A stretch of 64,000 nucleotides of DNA from Holophagae bacterium (GCA_030429565.1 JAUIFE010000025.1:1-64000); one strand, 5' to 3'. Numbered from the stretch's first letter, positions 25,147 to 34,638 are shown. Made by a program: numbers and translations. The notes: generated from the letters alone by a model not told the origin.

Positions 25147-25357
25147 GCCGTGAGAACCCTTCTCTTAAAAAATGAAACGCGGAACCCGACTAAGTGATGC
25201 CCTGGTCGCGTCGTATCCGGGCGGGTGGGTTACCCGCGGGCGATGCGTTGGCGCGTGATTCCGAATTGCTACCCAATCCCGCAGCATAGCAAATGCGCCG
25301 GCCGAACCCAAGAACCGATTTGGTGACCTGCCCCATGGGCGCCCACTTTGATTTCGA

Positions 25358-26617
25358 TTATCCCGGCCGGCCCGCACCTGCGACACCCGCCAAAAAGGAT
25401 TCACATTCACTTTGGTCTAACGGTGTCCAGCGGCCGCGCCGCAAGCGACCTTGCGTCGACGTATCGCCAATCACAAAGCTGGTGACGTGTTTGCCGGCTG
25501 TGGTGAACACGTGACAGCGACCGCGCTGACCGCGCAAAATCACCGTCTCCTCGCGGTTATCGAAGAAAAAGTCTTCCAGTCGTGCCGTCTGCAAATCGGC
25601 CATCGCCTTGTCAATCGGCCGCAGCAATTCCCGCCGTTCCTCAGCGTGTTTGGTGCGCCGGCAGCTCTGCCGGTAACCCTGCTGCAACTGTTGCCGCATC
25701 TGCTGCAAAATGTCCGGTACCTGTCGCAAAACCTGACGCGGTTTCACGCCGTTGGGGCGTTGCACCAGCCGCGCCAAATGCTCTTCGGCGCGCTGTAACT
25801 TTTCTTCGGCTTGGCGGCGCGCGCGGCGAATCCACGGGAACTGTTCGTCCAGTTGCGTTTCCAACTCATCGCGGTCCGCGCCGTACATGACCGTGTTCAA
25901 GTGCAGGCGAATCCGGCCCTGGGCGGTGCGCGACTCGACCGCTTGGAAACTGATCGCCAAACGCTCACGGGCCCCGTCGCGGTCTTTGAGCGGTAAATAG
26001 CCCAAAATAACCTGGCTGATCAGCGAAAAACGCTTGGACGCCTTGCCAAAAGTGGTGAGCTGGCGGTGTTTGAGGTTGTGTCCGGCCAACTGGCGTGACA
26101 CCACCTGGCCGTTTTCGCGGTATAGCTGATCGACGCGTTCGTCTTTCAGCTCCAACAGGTACGGCGCCATTTCCTGCCAGCGCGGCCGGCCGACCGGATC
26201 GTAGCCCGCAAAGACTTCCTGCGCGCTCGCGGGCGTGCTGTGCTCGCAATCGGGCTGATCGCACTGAAAACAGTAAACGCGGCCTTGGTGAAAACAGGCG
26301 TCGCGCGCTTCGTGGCGCTCAAAAACCTCGCGTAACTGTTCCGGCAAGGGTGGGTCAAAGGTAAGGCGCCAGGGTTTGCCGGGCGTGACTTGAAATCGCA
26401 GGTTGAGGTCCATCGGCGTTTCGTCGAGGTTTTGGCCGAACAGGTCTTGGTAGGCCTCGCGCACGGTCTGGAGCAGGATCGCTTCCAGGGAATCGTTGGC
26501 TGTTACTTGGGTCGGTGCGGGTTTTTTCTTGGTGCGCGGGCGGCGTCGCCGGCGCGGTTTCGCAGCGGGCGGGGAAGGGGACGGCGTTGGTTTGGTTTCC
26601 GGTGCGCGGTCACTCAT
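25358..26617 (-). CDS. Uncharacterised basic protein with CxxC cluster and coiled coil
   Basis: A 419-residue protein of unknown function. Residues 1-40 are Pro/Lys/Arg-rich (AAKPRRRRRPRTKKKPAPT). A globular part has a cysteine cluster, YCFQCDQPDCEHS, at about residues 115-127, a possible zinc site. From about 270 to 345 the sequence is strongly helical and charged (ARRQAEEKLQRAEEHLARL, ILQQMRQQLQQGYRQS), a likely coiled coil. A beta-rich C-terminal domain ends the chain. The ATG at 26617 follows GGGAGG with a 5-base gap. It sits between efp and epmB, divergent from epmB, so a translation-related or nucleic-acid-binding role is possible but unproven. Confidence 0.7.
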   Translation of the reverse strand: MSDRAPETKPTPSPSPPAAKPRRRRRPRTKKKPAPTQVTANDSLEAILLQTVREAYQDLFGQNLDETPMDLNLRFQVTPGKPWRLTFDPPLPEQLREVFERHEARDACFHQGRVYCFQCDQPDCEHSTPASAQEVFAGYDPVGRPRWQEMAPYLLELKDERVDQLYRENGQVVSRQLAGHNLKHRQLTTFGKASKRFSLISQVILGYLPLKDRDGARERLAISFQAVESRTAQGRIRLHLNTVMYGADRDELETQLDEQFPWIRRARRQAEEKLQRAEEHLARLVQRPNGVKPRQVLRQVPDILQQMRQQLQQGYRQSCRRTKHAEERRELLRPIDKAMADLQTARLEDFFFDNREETVILRGQRGRCHVFTTAGKHVTSFVIGDTSTQGRLRRGRWTPLDQSECESFLAGVAGAGRPG

Positions 26618-26845
26618 AAAGGCCTCCCTCTTCGTTTGTCAAACCGAGTATGGGTTCATTTTAGCTGTGTCTTTTGGCTTGGATAAACCTAAATTTCAAT
26701 CGCGTGTTGGTGTCGGCGGCGCGCGCGAAAGGTGGCACGAACGGTCGCCGACCGGGACCAAAACTGACGGCGCGCTCGGTTTGCGGTAAACTACGGGGCC
26801 GTTCGCGCGGATTGCGGCGAGAAGTTTGCTTTGAGTGAGGGAAAC

Positions 26846-27913
26846 ATGGTGGATGGGAAAACCACGGCCGAGACAGATCAAACGGCGACGGCTGTTACCG
26901 GATTTGCCGCCCGTCCCGCCATTAACCGTGTACTGGACGTGCCCGCCGAGGTAACCGATCAGGTTCGCCGCGTGTTTCCCGTTCAATGGCCGCGTTACTA
27001 CCTGGCCTTGGCCGAGCAACACGGCGCCGATTCCGCCGTCGCCCGCATGGGCAAACCGCAATTAAGTGAGCTGGTGCAGGACCCAGGCGACATCGCCGAC
27101 CCGATTGCCGACCAACGTCAGCGTCCGGTGCCTTTTGTGGTGCAGAAACACGCCGACCGCGTCATCATCCTCACCACCAAGAAGTGCCACTTTTACTGTC
27201 GTTTCTGTTTTCGTCGCGAAGAGCCGGTTGCGCGTGCCATGGAGCCGACCGATGCCGATTGGGAAACCATCTTCGCGTTTCTGCGCGCCAATCCCGCTAT
27301 TAAAGAACCGATCCTCAGTGGCGGTGATCCGCTGACCTTAAGCGACGAACGACTGGCATGGATTCGCAGCAACCTGGAGCGCATCCCCTCGGTGACGCAC
27401 TGGCGCATTCACTCGCGTGCACCGGTCCATTACCCGGCAAGGGTCACGCCCGCGCTGGTTGAAGCACTGCAGGGCGCCTTGCCCTTACGGCTGATGTGCC
27501 ATTTCAACCACGCCGACGAACTCACATCGGCCGGCCGCGCCGGAATTGCACGTTTTCAAGCGGCGGGATTGACGGTTAGTAACCAAGCGGTATTGCTCAA
27601 CGGCGTCAACGATACGCTTGAGGCACAGACCGCATTGTGGCAAGGATTGGCCGAGATTGGTGTCGGCGCCCACCACTTACACCATCCCGACCGCGTCACC
27701 GGCAACGCGCCTTTCCGTGTCACCATCGCCGCCGGCCTGGCGCTTTACCGCGAGTTGTGCGCGGTCTCGGTCGTCAAACCGCCCAGCTATGTGCTCGACC
27801 TACCCGACGGATGCGGCAAAGTACCGGTGCGCGATTTAACCCGCAATGACGACGGATTGTACCAATACGACCACGGCGACGGGCACATCAGCCAATACCA
27901 AGACTGGGCCTAA
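26846..27913 (+). CDS. epmB: EF-P beta-lysylation radical-SAM lysine 2,3-aminomutase (EpmB/KamA family)
   Basis: A 355-residue radical-SAM PLP enzyme that converts L-lysine to beta-lysine for EF-P modification. The 4Fe-4S motif is TTKKCHFYCRFCFRREEPV (CxxxCxxC, about residues 120-126). EPILSGGDPLTLSDERL, HSRAPVHYPARVTPALVEAL and HHLHHPDRVTGNAPFRV follow as in EpmB and KamA. Length fits EpmB (about 340 residues) better than the longer clostridial aminomutases. The ATG at 26846 follows GAGGG; an upstream TTG at 26831 is less likely. It is divergent from the uncharacterised gene at 25358-26617 and close to efp and epmA, so the EpmB assignment rests on context as well as sequence. Confidence 0.85.
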   Translation: MVDGKTTAETDQTATAVTGFAARPAINRVLDVPAEVTDQVRRVFPVQWPRYYLALAEQHGADSAVARMGKPQLSELVQDPGDIADPIADQRQRPVPFVVQKHADRVIILTTKKCHFYCRFCFRREEPVARAMEPTDADWETIFAFLRANPAIKEPILSGGDPLTLSDERLAWIRSNLERIPSVTHWRIHSRAPVHYPARVTPALVEALQGALPLRLMCHFNHADELTSAGRAGIARFQAAGLTVSNQAVLLNGVNDTLEAQTALWQGLAEIGVGAHHLHHPDRVTGNAPFRVTIAAGLALYRELCAVSVVKPPSYVLDLPDGCGKVPVRDLTRNDDGLYQYDHGDGHISQYQDWA

Positions 27914-28294
27914 TTTTCAGTTGGGGAAATAAGCACCTGTTCAGGCATCTCACCGGTGATCTCTCTGTAACCGAGATGGTTACACCTGTCACTGGGTGAA
28001 CCGGCTTTTTTGCTTCGGTTCAGGTGAATATTTTATTTTCGTTGTGGGTTGGAGTTGTAAGTATTTGAATCTAAGTGGGTTGTCTTTGTGGTTCTGGCGG
28101 TTGGATCCGGCCCGGTGCTTGCAAGTTCGTTTTCTGGGGAACGAGGTGCTGGGTGACCGGTCGCCCGGAGTTCGAACTGCCACGACCTGAGGGCCTAGAT
28201 TCGATTTGTGTTACCGACTCATGCCTTCCGTTGGCACGGGTGATCCGGCCTTTCGCACCTTTAAGCGTTTCCACAACGATTTTAGGAGGAAGAT
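27914..28294. other. Intergenic region with tandem hairpins after epmB
   Basis: GTAACC-GAGAT-GGTTAC (27968-27984) and TGAACCG (27997-28003) paired with CGGTTCA (28016-28022) are two short stems in series; the second encloses a T-rich loop and is followed by AGGTGAATATTTT. They may end the epmB transcript. The remainder up to the AGGAGG before 28295 shows no gene. Confidence 0.4.
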
Positions 28295-29197
28295 ATGCCG
28301 ACTGTTGCCTTAAACGATCCTGAAGCTTTGTATGCCCTTCAATTGGGCAATCGTGTTATTGAACTTGTCAAAGAAGCGTTGGGCCAAGTACCGCTCAACA
28401 TTAACCGTACCGTGGGTGGGACGCAGCTCGCGGAGGTAGAGGGTTTTGCAAAAGTTTGGACACGCCGACAAATAAACTTTGAAAAAGCGGAGTTGCGGCG
28501 GAAGTGGGACCCTTGTGCCGGCCCACGGCAGAATCAGCGCGCTGGGCAAGGACAGATTCGGAACATACAGCCGGGCAATCCCGCCATGCGGCCGAATGTT
28601 GTGGTTTCAGCATTTACCGAGGCGCGGATTGGCATGTGCCAGGACTATGCTTCGCTGAGCTACAAGCTATTGCGGTTGGTTTGTCCGCCTAGTGTCCGTG
28701 TCAGTTATGTGTTTGCGCCGGGACCGGTGCATTTCTTTACCACCATCGGTGATTTCGATCAACGTCACGCCCATCCCAACCAGATCGTGGTGGTTGATGC
28801 TTGGTACCAATTTGCAGACGCCGTGTTGTACCCCCACAGCCATCATTTCCATGCGGGTTACGAGGGCGATGTCATTTACTGCAAGCCAGGGAAGGGCACC
28901 CATGCTATCGGTGATCTAAACCTAAACGTGGTCAGTAATTTGGTGATTGCCGCCGCCAAAAAATACGGGGCCCACACCTTTCCAGACGAGGTTAGCCGCT
29001 TCCAGCAAGGGATGTTAGGCAAGGAATGGATGGTTTCCGCCACCAACAATTATGAGGCCTTCCGAAACATGCAATACGGCAACGACTACACCTACCAAAA
29101 CGGTACCGAACGGGTTTCCTATGTTCCGGCTGTGGCGCCAAGTCCGTCTTTCACCGTAGACGAATCGGGTGACGTTGAAATGCAAGACGTGAGCTAG
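28295..29197 (+). CDS. Protein with transglutaminase/papain-like Cys-His-Asp triad (possible secreted effector)
   Basis: A 300-residue protein with no signal peptide or TM helix. A Cys-His-Asp arrangement in the order and spacing of the transglutaminase-like superfamily is visible: Cys115 in ARIGMCQDYASLSYKLLR, His146 in GPVHFFTTIGDF and Asp168 in QIVVVDAWYQFAD. Type III effectors of the HopX/AvrPphE group and peptide N-glycanase-like proteins use the same triad. The C-terminal tail is acidic and low complexity (VDESGDVEMQDVS). The ATG at 28295 follows AGGAGG with a 5-base gap. It is monocistronic. A type III chaperone/effector-like pair occurs elsewhere in the window (58863-62485), so an exported toxin or effector is possible, but substrate and export are inference. 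Confidence 0.65.
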   Translation: MPTVALNDPEALYALQLGNRVIELVKEALGQVPLNINRTVGGTQLAEVEGFAKVWTRRQINFEKAELRRKWDPCAGPRQNQRAGQGQIRNIQPGNPAMRPNVVVSAFTEARIGMCQDYASLSYKLLRLVCPPSVRVSYVFAPGPVHFFTTIGDFDQRHAHPNQIVVVDAWYQFADAVLYPHSHHFHAGYEGDVIYCKPGKGTHAIGDLNLNVVSNLVIAAAKKYGAHTFPDEVSRFQQGMLGKEWMVSATNNYEAFRNMQYGNDYTYQNGTERVSYVPAVAPSPSFTVDESGDVEMQDVS

Positions 29198-29338
29198 CTC
29201 AGTTCGTTTACGTATTGGGTCCAGTGCTCATGGGGTTCGGCGAGTTGGTTCTTGCCGAACCTCCCGCGCCGTGTCTCCGGTGAAAGGTGGCGAAAAGCCG
29301 CCTTCACCCCGATGTTTTTCGCATTGCCCCACCCGAAC

Positions 29339-29371
29339 CAAAAAAAGCCGTATCGGAAAACCGATACGGCT
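29339..29371 (-). terminator. Terminator of the band-7 gene
   Basis: AGCCGTATCGG (29346-29356) and CCGATACGGCT (29361-29371) form a perfect 11-bp stem with a 4-base loop. On the minus strand it is followed by a run of T. It lies just downstream of the stop codon at 29391. Confidence 0.8.
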
Positions 29372-29390
29372 GTATTGTTTGGGGGCAATC

Positions 29391-30260
29391 TTACTTGCGG
29401 GAACTTCCCGCGTTAATGACCGGCTGGGCGCCGCGATCACTACACAAGACCACCATTAAATTACTGACCATTGTCGCCTGTTGTATTTCGTCTAATTGGA
29501 CCAGGCCGTCGTCCTTAAGGCGCTGCAGCGCCAGCTCGACCATGCCAACCGCGCCTTCGACAATTTCGGTCCGGGCCGCGACCACTGCTGACGCTTGCTG
29601 CCGTTGCAACATCGCCGCTGCGATCTCTGGTGCATAAGCCAAGTGGCTGATGCGTGCTTCCAACACGTCCACGCCGGCTTTGGCCAAACGCGACTGAATT
29701 TCGCTTTTAAGTTGCTCGGAGATGTCCTCCGTGTTTCCGGTCAAACTGTCGGTGCTTTCGTCGTAAGCCACATAAGGGTAACGAGTTGCTAAGCCGCGCA
29801 GGGCTGCTTCCGACTGTACATGCACGTAGTCGCTGAAGTTTTCCACTTCGAACACCGCTTCGGCCGTGTCGACCACGCGCCAGACCACTACCGCCGCGAT
29901 TTCAATCGGATTACCGGTATTGTCGTTGACCTTCAGGTGGTTGGTGTCGAAGTTGTGGACCCGCAACGACACGTCTTGTTTGCCGAAGAAAATGTTGGCC
30001 CAGTGCAGTCCTGGCTCGCGACAGGTGCCTTTGTATTTACCAAACAGGGTCAACACCTTGGCACGGTTGGGGGCGACGTAAAAGAAGCCGAAAAAGAAGA
30101 AGAAGTTGATGACGGCGCTAATTAAAGCCAACGCTACGAGGGGTTTCATGTTGGCTTGGGCGCCCATGATGAACATGACCAAACAACAAAACGAGGTGAA
30201 GATTAAGAAGAACAGGAACGGGATGCCGGGATATGTTTTGCGTCTTTTTTCCACAATCAT
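29391..30260 (-). CDS. SPFH/band-7 domain membrane protein
   Basis: A 289-residue protein of the stomatin/prohibitin/flotillin superfamily. Two adjacent N-terminal TM segments (about residues 12-35 and 38-61) precede the SPFH domain: FYVAPNRAKVLTLFGKYKGT, then GNPIEIAAVVVWRVVDTAEA, VQSEAALRGLATRYPY and KAGVDVLEARISHLAYAPEI. The helical C-terminal part (AAAMLQRQQASAVVAARTEI) is typical of oligomer-forming members. Such proteins scaffold membrane microdomains or regulate membrane proteases. The ATG at 30260 follows AGGAGGT with a 7-base gap. The gene is alone, with a strong terminator downstream. Confidence 0.88.
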   Translation of the reverse strand: MIVEKRRKTYPGIPFLFFLIFTSFCCLVMFIMGAQANMKPLVALALISAVINFFFFFGFFYVAPNRAKVLTLFGKYKGTCREPGLHWANIFFGKQDVSLRVHNFDTNHLKVNDNTGNPIEIAAVVVWRVVDTAEAVFEVENFSDYVHVQSEAALRGLATRYPYVAYDESTDSLTGNTEDISEQLKSEIQSRLAKAGVDVLEARISHLAYAPEIAAAMLQRQQASAVVAARTEIVEGAVGMVELALQRLKDDGLVQLDEIQQATMVSNLMVVLCSDRGAQPVINAGSSRK

Positions 30261-30447
30261 ATGGAAGACCTCCTACAAAAAATTGCAAGGAGTGTCAATT
30301 TCTGACGGATGGGCGGCCGTAATTCGTTAAATGCTTGGTTTCAAACGGCCTGCTGGAAAGAATGAAGTCATAGGTCGTCAGTCCCTGACGGTTGCCCTTG
30401 TCACAAAGCCGGGCGAGGCTTCCCGCATAGAAGGGCCGGCACAAAAC

Positions 30448-30488
30448 AAAAAAAAACCGTGCGCGACCGAAATCACACACGGTTTTTT
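30448..30488 (-). terminator. Terminator of the M43 protease gene
   Basis: AAAACCGTG and CACGGTTTT form a 9-bp stem around a 15-base loop, with A-runs on the left and T-runs on the right. On the minus strand it lies about 20 bases after the stop codon at 30508; it would also work on the plus strand. Confidence 0.65.
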
Positions 30489-30507
30489 GTAAGATCGACG
30501 CCTTGAA

Positions 30508-33500
30508 TTAGGGTTCGTAATAAACGTTGAGTGTCACACCGGCGAAGGCGCGATAGCCACGTAAACTAACAAACCAGGTGCCCGCTTGAGGTTGGTCGAC
30601 TGCCACCGTTTCACGGTTGCCGCTCAGGTAGGGTCGATAGTCGTAGTTGCTTTCGTCGGCCTGGGCTCCGTGACGCACGTACATATCGGCGTCGCCGGTG
30701 CCGTCGGCACTGCTGATTTCCAAACGCGAAGCATTGGCCGGCACCGTGATTTCGAAGTGCAGCCATTCGCCGCGACCGGCCGCTAAATCGCGTTCGGTGA
30801 AACCAACCCGCGTCTCGGTGCGATAAGATGCGGTTAGCTGTAAATCGGTAAAACTGTTGTAGGCGCGAATGCCGATGAACCATTCGCCAACCGCCGGCGA
30901 TGCTTCCGTGCAACTTTCGTCATTGCCGTTGCGCCACGGCCGGCAGTTGTACGTCTCCGTGTCCGGCAGTGCGGCAAAACGCGTGTACAGATCGGCATCG
31001 CCGTTGCCGCCGCTGATCGCCACCGTTAAATCGGCTGCGCCTTCCGGCACCAGTATGCGGTAGTAGCGCCATTCGCCTTGCGCCGCCGCCAAACCGCCGA
31101 CCACCGCGCCGTTTTCCAGAACCGGTACGCCGTTGTCTTCGTTGATCGTGATGGTTGTGGTGGCCGATGCGGTCGCACCCTGGCTATCACTGACCTCGGC
31201 CGTAATCGTGTGGGTCCCCGCCGGTAAATCGTTGCGGCTAAAGCTCGCGCCGCTGCCGATCGCGCCCACCAACGATGACGTCCAACTGAGGTTGGCGGCC
31301 AGGTCGCCGTCTTCCGCGTCTTGCGCCGCCGCGCTGAACTGGATAACGTCGCCGACGTTGTAGACCGAACCCGCACCCGGCGCGCCAATCGCCACCTCGG
31401 GTTCCTGGTTAACCGCGTCCGCGCTGTCGAACCACGCCGCCCAACCGTGGCCCGTCGTGTTGTCGTCGGACACGAAACGGAACGTCAGCGCGCCCGCCGC
31501 ATTACTTGCCGTCACGCGGCCTGGCGAATTCACGTTGCAGTAAACACCCAGTAACGGTGCATTGGTGTCGAGCCCGTCGTAGATTTCCAGGTAATCATAA
31601 CGGCAATCGCGGTCGCTTGCTTCCATACTGAATGCACCAAAGGTAAAACTCAGCGAAGCGTTGTTGGGTGCCACGAAGGTCATGACCTGATCGCTGTCGT
31701 TGCTGTACGCGCCGTAACCGCCGGCGTCGAGGAAGATCCCCGCCGCCGCCTGAACCGTGCCCGTTTGCATCGTGTGAACCGTTGTTTTATCCGCGCTTAC
31801 TTGTTCCACCAACGAACTCCAGCCAGGACCCGTCGTGTTGTCGTCACTGGTGAACCGGAACGTCAAGGCGCCCGTGCTGTTGCCGGCACTCGCTGCCACG
31901 ACCCCTGGCGCATTGGTATTACAGAACGTACCCAGCGCTGTTGCATTGGTGTCCGGTCCGTCGAAGATTTCCAAAAAGTCGTAGGCGCATTCGGCGTCGT
32001 CCGCTTCCATCAAAAAGCCGGCAAAGGTGACGCGTAGCTTGGCGCCGGCGTCTTGGGGGTTGAGGGTCAGCGTTTGCGCGCTGTTGTCGCTGTACGGCCC
32101 GTGGCCGCCCGCGTCTTGGAACACCGCACCCGCCGTGTTTTGGGTGCCTGTTTGCATGAGGATCGTCTCGCCGCCCGGTGCCACTTGCTGCAACCACGCG
32201 CTCCAGCCGGGACCCGTGCGGTTATCGTCCGAGACGAAACGGAACGTCAGTGCACCCGCATTGTTGGAGGCCGTGATAATGCCGGGCGACGTCGCCGCGC
32301 AAAAAGAACCGATGAGCGGCGCGTTTGTGTCCGTGCCGTCGTAGATTTGCAGGACATCGAATTCGCAGTTTTCGTCGACATCTTCCATTTTGAAATTGGT
32401 AAAGGTGGCGCGCAGCATTTGACCCGCGTCCGCCGGTGTTAACGTCATCGTTTGGTCGTATTCAACCCCGTAGTTGCCGTGCATGCCGGGGTCGACAAAG
32501 CGCCCGTCAGCCACGCTGAAGTTTCCGGCCTGCATGACCGTGGTTTGTGGGTCGGCGTAGTCAAAACCGGCCGACCAGCCGTAGTTCGCGTCGGTGCCGT
32601 CGGCCGTGAAATGAAACGTCAATGCGCCGGCTGCATTGTTGGCCGTCACCACACCAGGCGCTTGGTTTGCGCTGTAACTACCGATGAGTGGAGCATTGGT
32701 GCCGGCGCCGTCGTAAATGCGCAAACGGTCGCCCGTGCCTAAACGGAATTCAGCGAAGGAGAAACGCAGTTTGCGATTGCTGTCCTGCGGCGTGACCGTC
32801 AGGGTTTCGTCGACATTGCCGTCATAGAAACGCGTCGGCTGGTTGTCGGTGAAGGTGCCGCGCGCCACCACGGCCGTGCCGTTATGCATAGCCACATCCG
32901 TGGTGACTTGTACGTAGCGACGGCGCGTGCTTTGGTGGCGTTCACCCGAAGTGGTCGTCACCGTCAACAACACGTCGTAGTTGCCCGCATCCGCATAATG
33001 AATCGCCGGCGGGTTGGGTCCTTCGTGAGTTGATGGGGAGCCGCCGGGAAAGGACCAAGACCAAGCGCTCAGGGCGCTGTCGGCCGCCGACATATCGCTG
33101 TAAACAATGGTTTCGCCTGGCGTAATGCGCGTTGCCGAGGCGGTAAATGACGCGCGTACCGGGCCCGTCGTCACGCCCGTTTCCACCAAATTGTCGGCCG
33201 ACCACAAGTGATTGCGCTGGGCCACGTCGCTGGTCAGCGCCGCGTGCATGCGGGTCACCTGGCCGCGGGTATACGCGATCGGGCAAGTGGCGTAATCCAT
33301 GAAGTTCTGAATCATGTCTTGGCTGCCGCAACTGCGTGCGTTGGTTTTGCAACCCGACGCGCCCGAACAGTTGGGGGTATCGGCGACGCCGTCGTCTTCG
33401 TCGCAGGCTTCGGCCGAACCGTGTGCGCCCGGTCCCCAGGTATGGCGCAGGTTCAGCGAGTGGCCGATTTCGTGCGTCAAAATCGAGTGGTAACCCGGCG

Positions 33501-34188
33501 TGGTGGCACCCAGCGCCCAGGTAGAAATGACGATGCCGTCCAAGTCCTCGATGCCGCTCCCTTCGGCCACTTGGCTGGGCAAGTAGGCCCAGGCCGAACC
33601 GTTGCCGCCGTCAGAACTCTGCACCACCCAAATGTTGAGGTACTTGTCACGCGGCCACACGTGCACGCGTTTCAGTTCGGGGTAATCCCACAAGCCGTTG
33701 TAGGTATGAATCGTGACATCGCGGGTAATGCCGTTGGTCGGCGCGCCATTGGGATCGCGTGTGGCGAGCACGAATTCGATTTGCGGGTCGGCAACGCGGT
33801 CGGCAAAGGCCGGGTCGATGTCCTCAAAGGCACCGTTTTGGGCGTTGAACTCGCGGTTCACAATGTCGAGTGCTTCGTGGATTTTGGCATCGTCGACGTA
33901 ACCGTCATTACCGGAATCGCTTTGCCAGGTCATCACGTGGAAGACGACGGGGATCGTGTAAATCGGACCGCGTTTGGCCTGACCCGCCGTGGGTTTGAAC
34001 TGTTGCAGAAAAGCCGCTTGGCGCGCTTCGGCCGCCTTGAGCAAGGCGGCGCGTTCGGGATCGTTTGCAAAGAGCTGCTGATGGTGTTTGTTCAAGTCGG
34101 GACCAACCCGACAAGGTCCTGGGTTGACCTGGGAAAAGAGCGGTAAGGTCAACAGCCAGAGAGAGAAGCAGAAAATCGAAAAACGCAT
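30508..34188 (-). CDS. Secreted M43-type metalloprotease with PKD, four CUB-like and two PPC domains
   Basis: A 1226-residue exoprotein. A signal peptide (MRFSIFCFSLWLLTLPLFSQ) is followed by an M43/pappalysin-like zinc protease with HEIGHSLNLRH (His239, Glu240, His243, His249) and a downstream Met-turn context (IQNFMDYATC). A PKD domain lies at about 350-435. Four CUB-like repeats of about 110 residues follow (LRIYDGAGTNAPLIGSY, LQIYDGTDTNAPLIGSF, LEIFDGPDTNATALGTF, LEIYDGLDTNAPLLGVY), then an Ig/cadherin-like domain, and two pre-peptidase C-terminal (PPC) domains with DADLYTRFA and DADMYVRHG. The ATG at 34188 has AGGAG with a 5-base gap. It probably degrades protein or glycoprotein outside the cell, with the repeats aiding binding. 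Confidence 0.9.
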   Translation of the reverse strand: MRFSIFCFSLWLLTLPLFSQVNPGPCRVGPDLNKHHQQLFANDPERAALLKAAEARQAAFLQQFKPTAGQAKRGPIYTIPVVFHVMTWQSDSGNDGYVDDAKIHEALDIVNREFNAQNGAFEDIDPAFADRVADPQIEFVLATRDPNGAPTNGITRDVTIHTYNGLWDYPELKRVHVWPRDKYLNIWVVQSSDGGNGSAWAYLPSQVAEGSGIEDLDGIVISTWALGATTPGYHSILTHEIGHSLNLRHTWGPGAHGSAEACDEDDGVADTPNCSGASGCKTNARSCGSQDMIQNFMDYATCPIAYTRGQVTRMHAALTSDVAQRNHLWSADNLVETGVTTGPVRASFTASATRITPGETIVYSDMSAADSALSAWSWSFPGGSPSTHEGPNPPAIHYADAGNYDVLLTVTTTSGERHQSTRRRYVQVTTDVAMHNGTAVVARGTFTDNQPTRFYDGNVDETLTVTPQDSNRKLRFSFAEFRLGTGDRLRIYDGAGTNAPLIGSYSANQAPGVVTANNAAGALTFHFTADGTDANYGWSAGFDYADPQTTVMQAGNFSVADGRFVDPGMHGNYGVEYDQTMTLTPADAGQMLRATFTNFKMEDVDENCEFDVLQIYDGTDTNAPLIGSFCAATSPGIITASNNAGALTFRFVSDDNRTGPGWSAWLQQVAPGGETILMQTGTQNTAGAVFQDAGGHGPYSDNSAQTLTLNPQDAGAKLRVTFAGFLMEADDAECAYDFLEIFDGPDTNATALGTFCNTNAPGVVAASAGNSTGALTFRFTSDDNTTGPGWSSLVEQVSADKTTVHTMQTGTVQAAAGIFLDAGGYGAYSNDSDQVMTFVAPNNASLSFTFGAFSMEASDRDCRYDYLEIYDGLDTNAPLLGVYCNVNSPGRVTASNAAGALTFRFVSDDNTTGHGWAAWFDSADAVNQEPEVAIGAPGAGSVYNVGDVIQFSAAAQDAEDGDLAANLSWTSSLVGAIGSGASFSRNDLPAGTHTITAEVSDSQGATASATTTITINEDNGVPVLENGAVVGGLAAAQGEWRYYRILVPEGAADLTVAISGGNGDADLYTRFAALPDTETYNCRPWRNGNDESCTEASPAVGEWFIGIRAYNSFTDLQLTASYRTETRVGFTERDLAAGRGEWLHFEITVPANASRLEISSADGTGDADMYVRHGAQADESNYDYRPYLSGNRETVAVDQPQAGTWFVSLRGYRAFAGVTLNVYYEP

Positions 34189-34272
34189 GGTGTCTCCTCT
34201 AGAAACAGGGTGGGGTGTTGAATGTAAAAGATAGACAAATAAGATGTAACTAATATATCAAATGTTGATCAA

Positions 34273-34536
34273 ATGGTGATGCTTTTTTCTTGCCCGTCCT
34301 TGTTCCTCTGGAAAGGGTTCCTAGCGGGCCTTCATCTCGTTGCTGGTTGTTTTGCTTTGGCAGGTCCCGACGCTGACCACCCGAGCGATATGTCACTTGA
34401 AGACCGGCGCGACATCAAAAAGAGCGTGACCGGTAAAAGCGCTGAGTACATCCAAATTGCATCCGGTGTGGTATCCCTCGATACCGCCGCCTGCCCGCGC
34501 TTCCGCGTGACCACTTTGGGTCGCACAGCTCGGTAA
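34273..34536 (+). CDS. Possible small exported protein
   Basis: An 87-residue frame begins MVMLFSCPSLFLWKGFLAG and has a hydrophobic stretch ending in CFALAG-PDAD, which looks like a signal peptide. A charged region follows (SLEDRRDIKKSVTGKSAEYI). There is no clear ribosome-binding site, and an overlapping minus-strand frame is equally open. It lies in the 450-base gap (34189-34638) between the M43 gene and the next plus-strand gene. I rate it as possible only. Confidence 0.28.
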   Translation: MVMLFSCPSLFLWKGFLAGLHLVAGCFALAGPDADHPSDMSLEDRRDIKKSVTGKSAEYIQIASGVVSLDTAACPRFRVTTLGRTAR

Positions 34537-34638
34537 AAACCGATCCTCGGCTAGCGGCGTCGGCAACGCACAACTCAGTTGTGCTAGCATCGGAATCCTG
34601 AAAATTATTGAATGAGTGAAAAGCCCAGGGCGTTGTAG

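Noticed and set aside
33208..34146. 312-codon plus-strand frame
   Set aside because: It is antisense to the protease domain of the M43 gene, which has the HExxHxxxxxH motif and a signal peptide.
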